Origin: Companilactobacillus heilongjiangensis
GTDB taxonomy: Bacteria > Bacillota > Bacilli > Lactobacillales > Lactobacillaceae
Direction: 5' to 3'
Assembly (NCBI RefSeq): GCF_000831645.3
Contig: NZ_CP012559.1
Location: forward strand, 1,860,001 to 1,924,000
DNA length: 64,000 nt
Part shown: one piece after another, positions 35,149 to 44,137 of the stretch
Layout: each line of letters starts with the position of its first letter
Position numbering within the stretch: the first letter of the stretch is position 1
The notes under the pieces: generated by a model
What the model saw: the letters and a program-made list of their open reading frames with translations, nothing else
Database searches by the model: none
Told to the model about the DNA's origin: nothing
Position numbers and translations under genes: made by a program

Positions 35149-36726
35149 CTATAATTTTGAAGTTAACTTAACATCTGGATATTTGTTAGCAAACCAGTTT
35201 TCCGCAAATCTGTTTTCAAATAAGAATAATGGTTTGTCATCCAAATCTTTCACTAACATATTTCTAGTTGAAGACATTGATTGATCCAATTGTTCAGGGT
35301 CGACCCAACGGGCAATTCTGGAACCGATTGGCTTCATAACAACATCACAGTTATATTCGTTCTTCATTCTAAATTGGAAAACTTCAAATTGAAGTTGACC
35401 AACGGCACCTAAGATATAGTCGTTAGTTGTGTACTTCTTGTATAGTTGCACAGCACCTTCTTGAACAAGTTGTTGCATACCTTTATGGAATGATTTTTGC
35501 TTCATAACGTTCTTAGCTTGAACTTCCATAAACATTTCAGGTGTAAATTGTGGCAAATCTTCAAATTGAACTGACTTTTTACCTTCATAAATCGTATCGC
35601 CAATTTGGAAATTACCTGTATCGTACAAACCAACAATATCACCGGCAACGGCAGTTTTAACTGTTTCTCTTTGGTCAGACATGAATTCAGTCGCATTGTT
35701 CAAACGCATAACTTTACCAGTTCTTTGCAAGGTAACGTCCATGCCTCGAACGAATTCACCAGAACAAATTCTGACGAAAGCAATTCTATCACGGTGATTA
35801 GGGTTCATATTAGCTTGAATCTTGAAGACGAATGCTGAAAATTCAGGGTCATCTGGTTTAACAACTTCATCACTGTCTTTTTCAGTATGTTCAGCAGGTG
35901 CTGGAGCCATATCCAAGAATGTGTTCAAGAATGTTTCCACACCGAAGTTTGTCAAAGCTGAACCGAAGAAAACTGGAGTTTGGTTACCAGCTTGAACTTT
36001 TGCCAAGTCAAATTTATTACCAGCTTCTTTGATCAAATCAACTTCACCAAGAGCTTGTTCGTAAACACCCTCTTCTTCGATTGGATTGTGTTCAGCTAAT
36101 TGGCCTTCATCATTTAATGGCAAGAAACGGTCGTCGCCATCTTTACGATAAAGTTCCAAACGGTTGTTGCTGATGTCATAGAGACCCTTCAATTCCTTAC
36201 CCATACCGATAGGCCAGTTCATTGCACAACCTTCGATGTTAAGTAAGTCTTCAAGTTCAGCAATCAAGTCCAAAGGATCACGACCATCACGGTCCAACTT
36301 ATTCATGAATGTAAAAATAGGAATACCACGTTTTTTAACAACTTTAAATAATTTCTTAGTTTGTGGCTCGATACCTTTAGCAGAATCAATAACCATGACA
36401 GCCGCATCAACAGCCATCAAAGTACGGTAGGTATCTTCAGAGAAATCTTCGTGTCCAGGGGTATCCAAAATGTTGATATCCTTATCACGATAGTGGAATT
36501 GCATTACAGAACTGGTAACAGAAATACCACGTTTCTTTTCGATTTCCATCCAGTCACTGGTAGCAAATTGACCAGACTTCTTAGCTTTAACAGTACCAGC
36601 AGAACGAATTACCCCACCGAAGTAGAGCATTTGTTCTGTGATTGTTGTTTTACCGGCATCCGGATGAGAGATGATGGCAAAGGTTCTTCGTTTGTTAACT
36701 TCTTGTTCTAATTGTTTTTGATCCAT
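35149..36726 (-). CDS. prfC: Peptide chain release factor 3
   Basis: 525-residue translational GTPase that recycles RF1/RF2 from the ribosome after termination. G1 motif HPDAGKTT near residue 20, switch [11 protein letters not shown]4 NKLDRDG. RF3-specific domains II and III follow, ending in the [19 protein letters not shown] region. Full length. Stands alone, with repeats R12/R13 just upstream of its start. Confidence 0.97.
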   Translation of the reverse strand: MDQKQLEQEVNKRRTFAIISHPDAGKTTITEQMLYFGGVIRSAGTVKAKKSGQFATSDWMEIEKKRGISVTSSVMQFHYRDKDINILDTPGHEDFSEDTYRTLMAVDAAVMVIDSAKGIEPQTKKLFKVVKKRGIPIFTFMNKLDRDGRDPLDLIAELEDLLNIEGCAMNWPIGMGKELKGLYDISNNRLELYRKDGDDRFLPLNDEGQLAEHNPIEEEGVYEQALGEVDLIKEAGNKFDLAKVQAGNQTPVFFGSALTNFGVETFLNTFLDMAPAPAEHTEKDSDEVVKPDDPEFSAFVFKIQANMNPNHRDRIAFVRICSGEFVRGMDVTLQRTGKVMRLNNATEFMSDQRETVKTAVAGDIVGLYDTGNFQIGDTIYEGKKSVQFEDLPQFTPEMFMEVQAKNVMKQKSFHKGMQQLVQEGAVQLYKKYTTNDYILGAVGQLQFEVFQFRMKNEYNCDVVMKPIGSRIARWVDPEQLDQSMSSTRNMLVKDLDDKPLFLFENRFAENWFANKYPDVKLTSKL

Positions 36727-36792
36727 ATTAATTTATTGGAGTTCCTTCCTTTATTTTGAATAATTAAAATTTTAAGGATTATTGGGATATAT

Positions 36793-36969
36793 GCCGCCTA
36801 CGGGAGCCAGAAAATTAAGCCTGCTGTGCGGACCGGTTCGAGCCATAGTGCGGTCTCGAACCTCGATTTTGAGCCGAAAACCACGTCTCAAAACTCGTCC
36901 TGTGGTGTAATGGCTAAAGCCATAACGCCACCTGCACTGCTGGCTTAATTTCTGGCTCCCTCCGGCTAG
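36793..36969 (+). repeat. Cloverleaf repeat copy 12 (R12)
   Basis: The outer arms pair through GGGAGCCAGAAA and TTAAGCC. Hairpin a is GGTTCGAG/CTCGAACC, b is TTTTGAG/CTCAAAA (short inner part), c is GTAATGGCT/AGCCATAAC. Convergent with R13 across about 225 bp. Confidence 0.9.
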
Positions 36970-36996
36970 GTTTTTTGTTTCTTTCTAATTATACAC

Positions 36997-37184
36997 GTCA
37001 GTCGAAGACTTCTTGTATGCGACTGACATAACTAATTTAACCCATGTTTTGGACATATCCATTTTTTAAATTCATTAATTAAATAGATAACTACAAATTA
37101 ATCTTAATACATAATTCATTTAACTATTATATTATAGAAATCATTTTTAGAGGTTACTAATATTTATAATCCGCTGCAGCGGAT
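36997..37184. other. Palindromes in the R12-R13 spacer
   Basis: GTCAGTCG/CGACTGAC (36997-37004 and 37020-37027) is a perfect stem next to R12. ATCCGCTGCAGCGGAT (37169-37184) is a perfect 16-bp palindrome 9 bp before R13. The spacer is otherwise AT rich without an ORF. Confidence 0.6.
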
Positions 37185-37193
37185 AAATACATT

Positions 37194-37371
37194 AGCCGGA
37201 GGTGGTGAGTGATAGAGACCTGCTGTGCAAGTGGAGTTAGGGATTTATCCCTTACTCCACCGACGAATTCGAGATTTGCGGTCTTTGCAAAGCTCAAATT
37301 CGAGGTTCGAGACCGTACCTTGGCTCGAACCGGTCACATAGTGGGCTCCATCACTTGCCACCTCCGGCGGC
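37194..37371 (-). repeat. Cloverleaf repeat copy 13 (R13)
   Basis: The outer arms pair through GGAGGTGG and AGTGAT. Hairpin c is GTGGAGTTAGGGAT/ATCCCTTACTCCAC, b is GAATTCGAG with TTTGC / GCAAA (longer than usual), a is GGTTCGAG/CTCGAACC. Confidence 0.9.
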
Positions 37372-37381
37372 TCCGCCTCAT

Positions 37382-37409
37382 AAAAAAAAGAAATACTGTT
37401 AGTATTTCT
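37382..37409 (-). terminator. Terminator overlapping the CNNM/CorC gene end
   Basis: Minus strand: GAAATACT, AAC, AGTATTTC, then eight T. The left arm is formed by the last codons of the gene. Confidence 0.88.
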
Positions 37410-38751
37410 CCTTATACATGTTAGTTGTAACGTTCTTGAGTTTAGCATCAGGAACTGTCACGATAACATTTTCAATTCTCGAACCATTCAACTCGCCTGA
37501 TGTAATTACTGTTCCATCGCTTAATTCAAATGATTGAGGATGTTTAGCATCTGGAATTTCTCCAAGATTCATAATTAAATATCCAGCAATTGTATCCACA
37601 TCTTCAACGTGAATATCTTCTTCAAAGAGTTCATCGAAATCTTCAATTGTCATTAATCCGACAACTGAAAATTTGTTAGCTCCTAGTCTTTGGAAATTCT
37701 TGGTTACTGGATCATATTCATCATCGATTTCACCAACAATTTCTTCTAGGATATCTTCAATTGTTGCTAGACCAACGATACCACCATACTCATCAACGAC
37801 CATGGCAATCTGTGTCTGGGTGCTACGCATTTTCAAGAGCAAGCTATCAATGTTCGTGGCTTCAGGTACAAACAATGGATCTTTCATAATTGACTTCAAA
37901 TTAATGTTGTCAAAACCGACTTCACGGGAACGTTTCAACAAATCCTTTATATGGATAATGCCGATAACGTTATCTTTGTCGCCACCATAAACAGGAATTC
38001 TTGAATATGGCTGATTCAAAATGGCATCAATATTTTCATCGACTGAATCATTGATATCCACCATGAATGTATCGGTTCTTGGAACCATAATCTCTCGAGC
38101 AGTCTTGTCGCCAAAACGGATAATTCCTTGTAACATCTGATACTCATCAGAATTGATAGTCCCGGTATTACGAGACTTTTTCAGCGTTGCAATCATTTCA
38201 TTTCTAGTAATCGGTTCATCTTTTTTACTGAAATCAATCGGTGTGATTTTCATTAAAAAATTAATAGTTGAATCTAACAACCAGACAAATGGTTTCAAGA
38301 TCCAACCGAATAAACTAATTATTGGTTGCGTGAAACTTGCCACTTCATACGGGCGTTGTAACGCTATCCTTTTCGGATACAATTCCCCTAAAACTAAAGT
38401 AATAAACGATAAAATCACCGTTATGATTACTATTGAAACTTCCCGGCTACCAGGAAAATCTCCAATCAATCCTTCCATCCAAACACTCAATGTCGTAGCG
38501 GCGCTGGCAGATGATAAAAATCCTGCTAAAGTAATTGCCACTTGAATCGTCGACAGAAATTTGTTGGGTTCATTGATCATTTGGAGAATTTTCTTAGCTC
38601 CACGGCTATTCTTAGCCTTTTCCTCAACGGACGTCTTATTAACAGAAACAATCGCCATCTCGCCTGCTGCAAAAAAAGCATTTAATAATGTCAAAACAAT
38701 TATTAAAATCAGCTGCCCGGAAAGCGACGCTCCAGAAGAGTCACCACTCAT
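37399..38751 (-). CDS. CNNM/CorC-family membrane protein (hemolysin-related)
   Basis: 450 residues. An N-terminal DUF21/CNNM membrane domain with about four helices (ILIIVLTLLNAFFAAGEMAIV to about residue 195) is followed by a CBS-domain pair (about 205-335, containing MVPRTDTFMVDI and VVDEYGGIVGLATIEDILEEIVGEI) and a C-terminal CorC/HlyC domain. Members transport or regulate Mg2+ and other divalent ions; the hemolysin name is historical. ATG 38751, SD AAAGAGAGTGCGAGTTAA is only moderate. Confidence 0.9.
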   Translation of the reverse strand: MSGDSSGASLSGQLILIIVLTLLNAFFAAGEMAIVSVNKTSVEEKAKNSRGAKKILQMINEPNKFLSTIQVAITLAGFLSSASAATTLSVWMEGLIGDFPGSREVSIVIITVILSFITLVLGELYPKRIALQRPYEVASFTQPIISLFGWILKPFVWLLDSTINFLMKITPIDFSKKDEPITRNEMIATLKKSRNTGTINSDEYQMLQGIIRFGDKTAREIMVPRTDTFMVDINDSVDENIDAILNQPYSRIPVYGGDKDNVIGIIHIKDLLKRSREVGFDNINLKSIMKDPLFVPEATNIDSLLLKMRSTQTQIAMVVDEYGGIVGLATIEDILEEIVGEIDDEYDPVTKNFQRLGANKFSVVGLMTIEDFDELFEEDIHVEDVDTIAGYLIMNLGEIPDAKHPQSFELSDGTVITSGELNGSRIENVIVTVPDAKLKNVTTNMYKEKY

Positions 38752-38985
38752 TTAACTCGCACTCTCTTTCATATGTAAACTTAAATACTTCACCTTTGTT
38801 GCCTCCAGAAACAAGTATTTCCACCTACACTGAAATTAATTCATTGCACGTGGAAATACTCGTTACCTCAGATTCAGTTATCTTTACCACAATAACTTCA
38901 AAACTAACAGTTCTTGAGTTAAGTATAAACAAAACAATTATAACAGGTGTTCAAACATTCAACAATAAAGGTTGGATTTTTATTT

Positions 38986-39136
38986 GCCATCTCCAGAGAT
39001 GAGAGTATTCACCTGCTATGCGGAACGGTTCGAAGTCTTACCAAAGTTCGGTAAGTCTCCAAACTCGCCCGGTGGTGTAATGGCTAAAGCCATAACGCCA
39101 CACCCACAGCTGGTGAATACTCTCATCTCTTCCGAC
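38986..39136 (+). repeat. Cloverleaf repeat copy 14 (R14), lacking hairpin a
   Basis: Nearly the same outer arms as R1 (AGAGATGAGAGTATTCACC). The region of hairpin a is collapsed: CGGTTCGA joins directly to AGTCTTACC. Hairpins b (CTTACC/GGTAAG) and c (GTAATGGCT/AGCCATAAC) are intact, leaving 151 bp. Convergent with R15 across about 260 bp. Confidence 0.88.
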
Positions 39137-39395
39137 TCTTTAATATGCTGTAGTAATTTTCTTCAATACTTTATATAGAAGATACCTGGTTACAATGGAT
39201 AAAAAAATGTAAATAAATAATTTTCAGTTTTTTCTATGAAAAAGTTATTTAACTATTTTATTTTCATTCTGTTAACAATCTGTCTTAATAGATTTACTTC
39301 TCAGATTCCATCCATTCATCCCCACTAATACTAAATTACGACACAATATAAAATTTCATATTCAGAAACTAACAAATTAACTCCTTCAAAACACT

Positions 39396-39570
39396 AGCCT
39401 TCGGGTGACAGAGATTGAGACCGCAGTGACAGTGGAGTTAGAGCTTTAGCTCTTACTCCACAGACGTATTTTGAAATTCGAGCGGTCTTCTCGAAGTTCA
39501 AAATCGAGGTGCGAGACCTTGACTCGCACCGGTCTCACAGCAGACTCAATCTCTGTCACCCGGAGGCGGC
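39396..39570 (-). repeat. Cloverleaf repeat copy 15 (R15)
   Basis: The outer arms pair through CGGGTGACAGAGATTGAG (perfect). Hairpin c is GTGGAGTTAGAGCT/AGCTCTTACTCCAC, b is ATTTTGAA/TTCAAAAT, a is GGTGCGAG/CTCGCACC. Confidence 0.92.
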
Positions 39571-39639
39571 ACAACAATATCGAATCTAGGACCCATTAAT
39601 GATAGAATAGACCTATCAGTATATAGGGAGTATCTTAAA

Positions 39640-40101
39640 ATGTCTAACAAAAAAATTGCTGTGATCTACCTGTTTTTCTTCATCATCCCTTACGTTCTCT
39701 GCCTCTCAATCATCGGAGTTTCATACAACTCTTTGGTTTTGCACGCTTTAACATGGAGAATCGTGGTTGGTGGTATCGTTGGAGCCTTTGGTATGTTTGC
39801 GGTAAAGGTTATTGCCCAACGTCCAGTGTTGATTATGTATCGTAGCTCAACACGTAAATTGCTAAAAGAATTGCTTAATTTCTTTATTTTGGAAAGAAGT
39901 AAATTCGTCATCGGCGCTAATTTGGTTGTTGATTTCTTCTTTTCGATTGCCAGCATTTACTTAGTCGCTAAATTTATGCCACTAACAATTATCCTTGGTA
40001 GAACTTTGGGTTGGTTAGTGTTAATTCTAGTAATATCACTGACTTTGGCATCATACCTCGAATTCGAATCACTCTCGATTTACACAGAGAAGAAAAAATA
40101 A
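39640..40101 (+). CDS. Membrane protein of unknown function
   Basis: 153 residues with four predicted membrane helices (an N-terminal IAVIYLFFFIIPYVLCLSII, two central and one near the C terminus) and a basic middle loop (RSSTRKLLKELLNF). I recognise no family. SD AGGGAGTATCTTAAA before the ATG. Four bases after its stop codon a promoter starts for the cysteine leader, so it is probably separate from that operon. Confidence 0.72.
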   Translation: MSNKKIAVIYLFFFIIPYVLCLSIIGVSYNSLVLHALTWRIVVGGIVGAFGMFAVKVIAQRPVLIMYRSSTRKLLKELLNFFILERSKFVIGANLVVDFFFSIASIYLVAKFMPLTIILGRTLGWLVLILVISLTLASYLEFESLSIYTEKKK

Positions 40102-40104
40102 AAC

Positions 40105-40133
40105 TTGACTTATTTAATTAATCATTGTAAGTT
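40105..40133 (+). promoter_or_regulatory. Promoter of the cysteine leader/operon
   Basis: TTGACT (40105-40110), 17-bp spacer, TAAGTT (40128-40133), about 30 bp upstream of the leader-peptide start. Confidence 0.6.
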
Positions 40134-40164
40134 TGAAACAACTTAATTGCAGGAGGAATCGGAC

Positions 40165-40266
40165 ATGTTGAAATTTAACCAAACATCATCAGTTGAATCA
40201 TGTTGTTGTGTAGTAATGAATGAACATTACTATACTTTTTCAACATGCCTAATACCACTCAATTGA
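40165..40266 (+). CDS. Cysteine-rich leader peptide (33 codons), candidate attenuation peptide
   Basis: A short ORF with a near-perfect SD (AGGAGGAATCGGAC) and ATG at 40165. It reads MLKFNQTSSVESCCC, then VVMNEHYYTFSTCLIPLN, and stops at 40266. Codons 13-15 are three consecutive TGT (Cys) codons, and a fourth Cys is codon 28. Segment 40238-40247 (TTTCAACATG) can pair either with the start region (40164-40173, CATGTTGAAA, 10 bp) or with the Cys-codon region (40199-40205, CATGTTG). It also has TCAAC complementary to the GTTGA in the left arm of the downstream terminator. TAGTAATG/CATTACTA forms a hairpin directly after the Cys codons. This is what ribosome stalling on Cys codons would need to switch structures. 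It precedes a cysteine synthesis and uptake operon. Too short to be a functional enzyme. Confidence 0.8.
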   Translation: MLKFNQTSSVESCCCVVMNEHYYTFSTCLIPLN

Positions 40267-40295
40267 TAATCAAGTAGTGAAAACTAAAAACTATC

Positions 40296-40329
40296 AAGCG
40301 GAGTTGACATTAGTCAGCCCCGCTTTTTT
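40296..40329 (+). terminator. Attenuator-like terminator after the Cys leader peptide
   Basis: AAGCGGAGTTGAC, loop ATTA, GTCAGCCCCGCTT and a T run: a 12-bp stem with one mismatch. It lies 30 bp after the leader stop codon and about 490 bp before the first structural gene. Confidence 0.85.
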
Positions 40330-40599
40330 GTGTTCTTAGCTACTTAATATGCCAGTTTCCAAAACAAATTATTCAGCACACGCGCTAATTAAATGCGATT
40401 CAGACCTAATAACGTTCACCTTGCTTGTAACGTATACTACCTTGCTCAAGTAGTAATTTTTCTTTCAACGTTCACAAACTATAATTCTTTACATAAACGA
40501 GGATGAATTTAATTAGATAACGCGTGGCAAAAGCCACTTAGCTTAATTTGTTCAAGTATTTCGACTAATCAATTTGATTATTCATAAAACAAATAAATT

Positions 40600-40785
40600 A
40601 GTCGGAAGAGCTGAGAAGTATTCACCAGCAGTGGAAGTGGCGTTAGGACTTTACCATTACACCACCGGGCGAGTTTGGAGCCTTACCGAACTTTGGTAAG
40701 GCTTCAAACCGAGGTTCGAGACCGCACTTCGGCTCGGACCGGTCCGCACAACGCAGGCGAAATACTTCTCAGCTCTGGAGACGGC
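40600..40785 (-). repeat. Cloverleaf repeat copy 16 (R16), inside the cysteine operon leader
   Basis: The outer arms pair through AGAGCTGAGAAGTATT. Hairpin b is GAGCCTTACC/GGTAAGGCTTC, a is GGTTCGAG with CTCGGACC. Hairpin c is damaged (GTGGCGTTAGGACT against ACCATTACACCAC). No clear convergent partner; GCCAGTTTCC at 40350 may be a scrap. It ends 31 bp before the GTG start of the first operon gene, so it would be transcribed in the operon leader. Confidence 0.88.
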
Positions 40786-40816
40786 AAAGAAGACACTACT
40801 TAGAAGGGAGTTACTT

Positions 40817-41611
40817 GTGGAACATATCAAAATTGGAATTCTTAATTTAATGCAGAACAAAATCGAAACGATGAACAATTTTCAAACAGCTTTAGGTGAC
40901 CAAGTGGAATTAAAGTTTTACTACTCCGCAACACGTTACACCAATCGGACGCTTGATCAAGAAATCGTTTCAAACATGTCACCATTAGATTTACATGATG
41001 TACCTGACCTGGATGGCTTTATCATTACGGGCAGTCCCGTTGAAAAGTTAGATTTTCCTCAAGTTTCATACTTTGATGAAATCAATGAGTTAATTGATCT
41101 ACTCGACCAATTAAACATCCCCCAGCTCTACGTCTGTTGGGGCGCCATGGCTGCCCTTAATCGTTTATATGACATCGACAAAAAAATTCTGCCACACAAG
41201 GCTTTCGGTATTTTTCAAAATCAAATCTTGGCCGATACGCCACTATTAGAAAATGTTTCTGACAACTTCCCATCACCTCACGCTCGTTATGCCGAGATGA
41301 ATCACGAACAGTTGAACGATGAACCAAGTTTACAAATCTCAGCCGTCAGTGAAAATGGTCTGTTGACATTAGTTGAATCAACTGAGAAGCATCAAACATT
41401 TCTCTTTTCGCATTTGGAATATCAACGCGACAGTTTGGACAAAGAGTATCACCGTGAGCTCAATAGTAAAAAGGTGATTAAACCATTGCCCGCTATCAAC
41501 TATTATTCCCTACTCGACCATCAGCCAACTTTTGCTTGGCAAGAAACACAATCACAATTTTACAATAACTGGTTAAAAACCGTTACCGCACATAAATTAA
41601 CTACATGTTAA
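40817..41611 (+). CDS. MetA-fold O-acyltransferase, probable serine acetyltransferase
   Basis: 264 residues of the homoserine O-acyltransferase (MetA/HTS) class I glutamine-amidotransferase-like fold. The catalytic Cys is in [10 protein letters not shown] and the His-Glu pair in FLFSHLEYQ. It is shorter than typical MetA (about 300). From memory, a MetA-like protein encoded beside cysK in Lactobacillus casei was shown to be a serine acetyltransferase, replacing CysE. With cysK 13 bp downstream and a Cys leader upstream, that activity is more likely here than homoserine acylation. Start is GTG, with AGAAGGGAG 6 bases upstream. Confidence 0.8.
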   Translation: MEHIKIGILNLMQNKIETMNNFQTALGDQVELKFYYSATRYTNRTLDQEIVSNMSPLDLHDVPDLDGFIITGSPVEKLDFPQVSYFDEINELIDLLDQLNIPQLYVCWGAMAALNRLYDIDKKILPHKAFGIFQNQILADTPLLENVSDNFPSPHARYAEMNHEQLNDEPSLQISAVSENGLLTLVESTEKHQTFLFSHLEYQRDSLDKEYHRELNSKKVIKPLPAINYYSLLDHQPTFAWQETQSQFYNNWLKTVTAHKLTTC

Positions 41612-41624
41612 GGAGAGATTTATT

Positions 41625-42548
41625 ATGACAAAAATTGCACAAAATATTACAGAATTGATTGGCAACACACCTATCGTTAAGTTGAACAACGTTGTTCCAG
41701 AAGATGCTGCGGACGTTTACGTTAAACTTGAATTCTTCAATCCCGGCAGTTCCATCAAGGATCGTATCGCCCTTTCAATGATTGAAGCTGCTGAAAAAGC
41801 TGGCAAGATTAAGCCTGGCGATACACTAGTTGAACCAACATCTGGTAACACAGGTATCGGACTTTCACTCGTTGCTGCTGCTAAAGGTTATCATTTAATT
41901 ATCACTATGCCTGAGACAATGAGTATTGAACGTCGTAAGCTGATGCAGGGCTATGGCACAGAATTAATTTTGACACCTGCTAAAGGCGGTATGAAAGCTG
42001 CCATTCAAAAGGCAACTGATTTAGCCAAAGAAAATGGTTACTTCATGCCAATGCAATTCCAAAATCCAGCTAATCCAGCGATCCACGAAGCTACTACTGG
42101 TAAAGAAATTGTCGATGCCTTTGGCGATGAAAATGTTGATGCTTTCGTAGCCGGCGTTGGTACTGGTGGTACTCTTTCTGGTGTCAGTCACGCGTTGACT
42201 AAAGCTTATCCAGATGTGAAAGTTTATGCTTTGGAAGCTGCTGAGTCTCCTTTATTAAAGGAAGGAAAAACTGGAGCTCACAAAATTCAAGGAATTAGTG
42301 CCGGTTTCATTCCAGATACGCTAGACAAACAAGCTTATTCAGATATTATAGAAGTTACGAGTGATCAAGCCATCAATATGGCACAAGAAGTTAGTCACAA
42401 GGAAGGCTTCTTACCAGGTATTTCTGCTGGCGCTAACATCTTTGGTGCGATTGAGATTGCTAAGCAACTTGGAAAAGGCAAATCTGTCGTAACCGTTGCA
42501 CCAGATAATGGTGAAAGATATCTTTCAACCGATTTATTTAAGTTTTAG
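41625..42548 (+). CDS. cysK: Cysteine synthase (O-acetylserine sulfhydrylase)
   Basis: 307-residue PLP enzyme making cysteine from O-acetylserine and sulfide. The PLP lysine is in [10 protein letters not shown], the substrate loop is PTSGNTG, and the phosphate-binding glycines are VGTGGT. Full length. It follows the acyltransferase gene with 13 bp and a GGAGA SD, so the two successive steps of cysteine synthesis are coupled. Cystathionine beta-synthase-type activity cannot be excluded from sequence alone. Confidence 0.95.
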   Translation: MTKIAQNITELIGNTPIVKLNNVVPEDAADVYVKLEFFNPGSSIKDRIALSMIEAAEKAGKIKPGDTLVEPTSGNTGIGLSLVAAAKGYHLIITMPETMSIERRKLMQGYGTELILTPAKGGMKAAIQKATDLAKENGYFMPMQFQNPANPAIHEATTGKEIVDAFGDENVDAFVAGVGTGGTLSGVSHALTKAYPDVKVYALEAAESPLLKEGKTGAHKIQGISAGFIPDTLDKQAYSDIIEVTSDQAINMAQEVSHKEGFLPGISAGANIFGAIEIAKQLGKGKSVVTVAPDNGERYLSTDLFKF

Positions 42549-42626
42549 GAGACATATTCTTTTTAACCAAACTTATTTTATGCGAAAATAGACAGTGATG
42601 ATTTTTTAATAGGGGGATTTATTATA

Positions 42627-43409
42627 ATGAAAAAGCGACTCGCTTTAATTTTAACTACAATTGTGGCCTTAGTATTGGTACTAACAGGTTGCTCAAGTAA
42701 CAAGGCTGCCAGTGACACTAAAACAGACGGCACATTAACTATTGGACTAGAAGGAACTTACGCTCCATACTCATACCGTGACGATGGTCAACTTAAAGGA
42801 TTCGAAGTTGATCTCGGTAAAGCTGTTGCTAAGAAGCTTGACTTAAAAGCTAAATTTGTTCCTACAAAGTGGGATTCATTAATTGCTGGTTTGAACTCAA
42901 GTACATTTGATGTTGTTTTGAACAACGTGGCTATCAACCCATCACGTGAGAAACACTACATCTTCTCAACACCTTACATTTACTCAAAATCAGTTATCAT
43001 CACAAAAGATGGTACAGGCATCAACTCAGTTAACGATATTAAAGGTAAGAAAATTTCTGCCGGTACTGGTACTGACAACTACAACCATGCTGAAAAATTT
43101 GGTGCTAAAGTAGTTCCTGCTGCTGATTTCCAAACTGACATGTCAATGATCGACCAAGGACGTGTTGCTGGTGCTATCAATTCTAAGGAAGCTTTCTTAT
43201 ATTGGAAAGAAAGTCACAAGAATACTGATTTGAAATACATCACTATTCCTGACAACAAACTTGCTGCTTCAAAGATTGCTCCAATTTACAACAAGAAATC
43301 AACTCACCTACGTGGCCGTGTAAACAAAGCTATCAAAGAACTTTACAAAGACGGTACAATGAAGAAGCTTTCAGATAAGTACTTCGGTGAAGACATTACT
43401 AAAAAATAA
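42627..43409 (+). CDS. Amino acid (probably cystine) ABC transporter substrate-binding lipoprotein
   Basis: 260 residues. Lipoprotein signal with lipobox LTGC (Cys at about residue 22), then a family-3 solute-binding domain (TLTIGLEGTYAPYSYRDDG, then VDLGKAVAKKL, and the late SDKYFGEDI end). Its place after cysK and the Cys leader points to cystine or a related sulfur amino acid. It sits 78 bp after cysK with SD AGGGGGATTTA and no terminator between, so it is probably part of the same operon. Confidence 0.9.
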   Translation: MKKRLALILTTIVALVLVLTGCSSNKAASDTKTDGTLTIGLEGTYAPYSYRDDGQLKGFEVDLGKAVAKKLDLKAKFVPTKWDSLIAGLNSSTFDVVLNNVAINPSREKHYIFSTPYIYSKSVIITKDGTGINSVNDIKGKKISAGTGTDNYNHAEKFGAKVVPAADFQTDMSMIDQGRVAGAINSKEAFLYWKESHKNTDLKYITIPDNKLAASKIAPIYNKKSTHLRGRVNKAIKELYKDGTMKKLSDKYFGEDITKK

Positions 43410-43441
43410 TTTTTAAAACTAATTGAGGGGGTTTTAACTTC

Positions 43442-44137
43442 ATGTGGCACATTATCATTACGTCATTACCAGAAATGATTTCTGCAATGTTGCAGTTTAC
43501 CATTCCACTGGCAATCATTTCATTTATCTTTGGCCTGATTCTAGCCGTATTAACAGCGTTAATTAAATTTATCAAACCGAGTGAAAATAAAGTAATCAAA
43601 TATCCATGGTTGGTTCTCCGTGCGATTGCTGACTTTTATGTTTGGTTATTCCGTTCCACTCCATTGCTGGTTCAATTGTTCATCATCTTCTTTGGTCTTC
43701 CAAGTGCTGGCATTCAACTTTCACCATTCATCGCAGCCGTAATTGGCTTCTCCTTGAATACTGGAGCTTATGCTTCAGAAACAATCCGTTCAGCCTTGAT
43801 GTCAGTTCCACAAGATCAATGGGATGCTGCTTTCACATTGAACTTTACGACTAAACAAACTTTAATGAAGATTGTGCTGCCACAAGCTGTTAGAATCGCT
43901 TTACCACCACTATCCAATTCATTTATTGGTTTAGTTAAAGATACATCATTGGCTAGTTCCATCACTATTTTGGAAATGTTCCAAGTCAGTCAACAGATTA
44001 CTGCTAAGAACTTCCAACCACTCTTGATGTACTCATTAGCTGCTTTCTTATATGCTGTAATTTGCTCATTGTTGACATTATTACAACATTATCTCGAACG
44101 CAAAACTTCAAAATATGTTAAAGGGAGTGAAGCCTAA
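43442..44137 (+). CDS. Amino acid ABC transporter permease
   Basis: 231 residues with about five membrane helices. The HisM/GlnP-type signature FRSTPLLVQLF is near residue 74 and the EAA loop is DAAFTLNFTTKQTLMKIVLP. The stop codon overlaps the ATG of the ATPase gene (TAATGA), showing tight coupling. Partner of the preceding lipoprotein and following ATPase. Confidence 0.93.
   Translation: MWHIIITSLPEMISAMLQFTIPLAIISFIFGLILAVLTALIKFIKPSENKVIKYPWLVLRAIADFYVWLFRSTPLLVQLFIIFFGLPSAGIQLSPFIAAVIGFSLNTGAYASETIRSALMSVPQDQWDAAFTLNFTTKQTLMKIVLPQAVRIALPPLSNSFIGLVKDTSLASSITILEMFQVSQQITAKNFQPLLMYSLAAFLYAVICSLLTLLQHYLERKTSKYVKGSEA

Noticed and set aside
36793-36969. tRNA-like or tmRNA-like gene in the cloverleaf repeats, because of GGTTCGAG/CTCGAACC resembling a T arm
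   Set aside because: The stem is 8 bp with a long variable loop, no anticodon or acceptor geometry exists, the total length is about 180 nt and the copies covary freely. The likeness is superficial.
40340-40599. T-box riboswitch in the cysteine operon leader
   Set aside because: No T-box consensus or stem I with a specifier loop was seen; the Cys leader peptide explains the regulation better.
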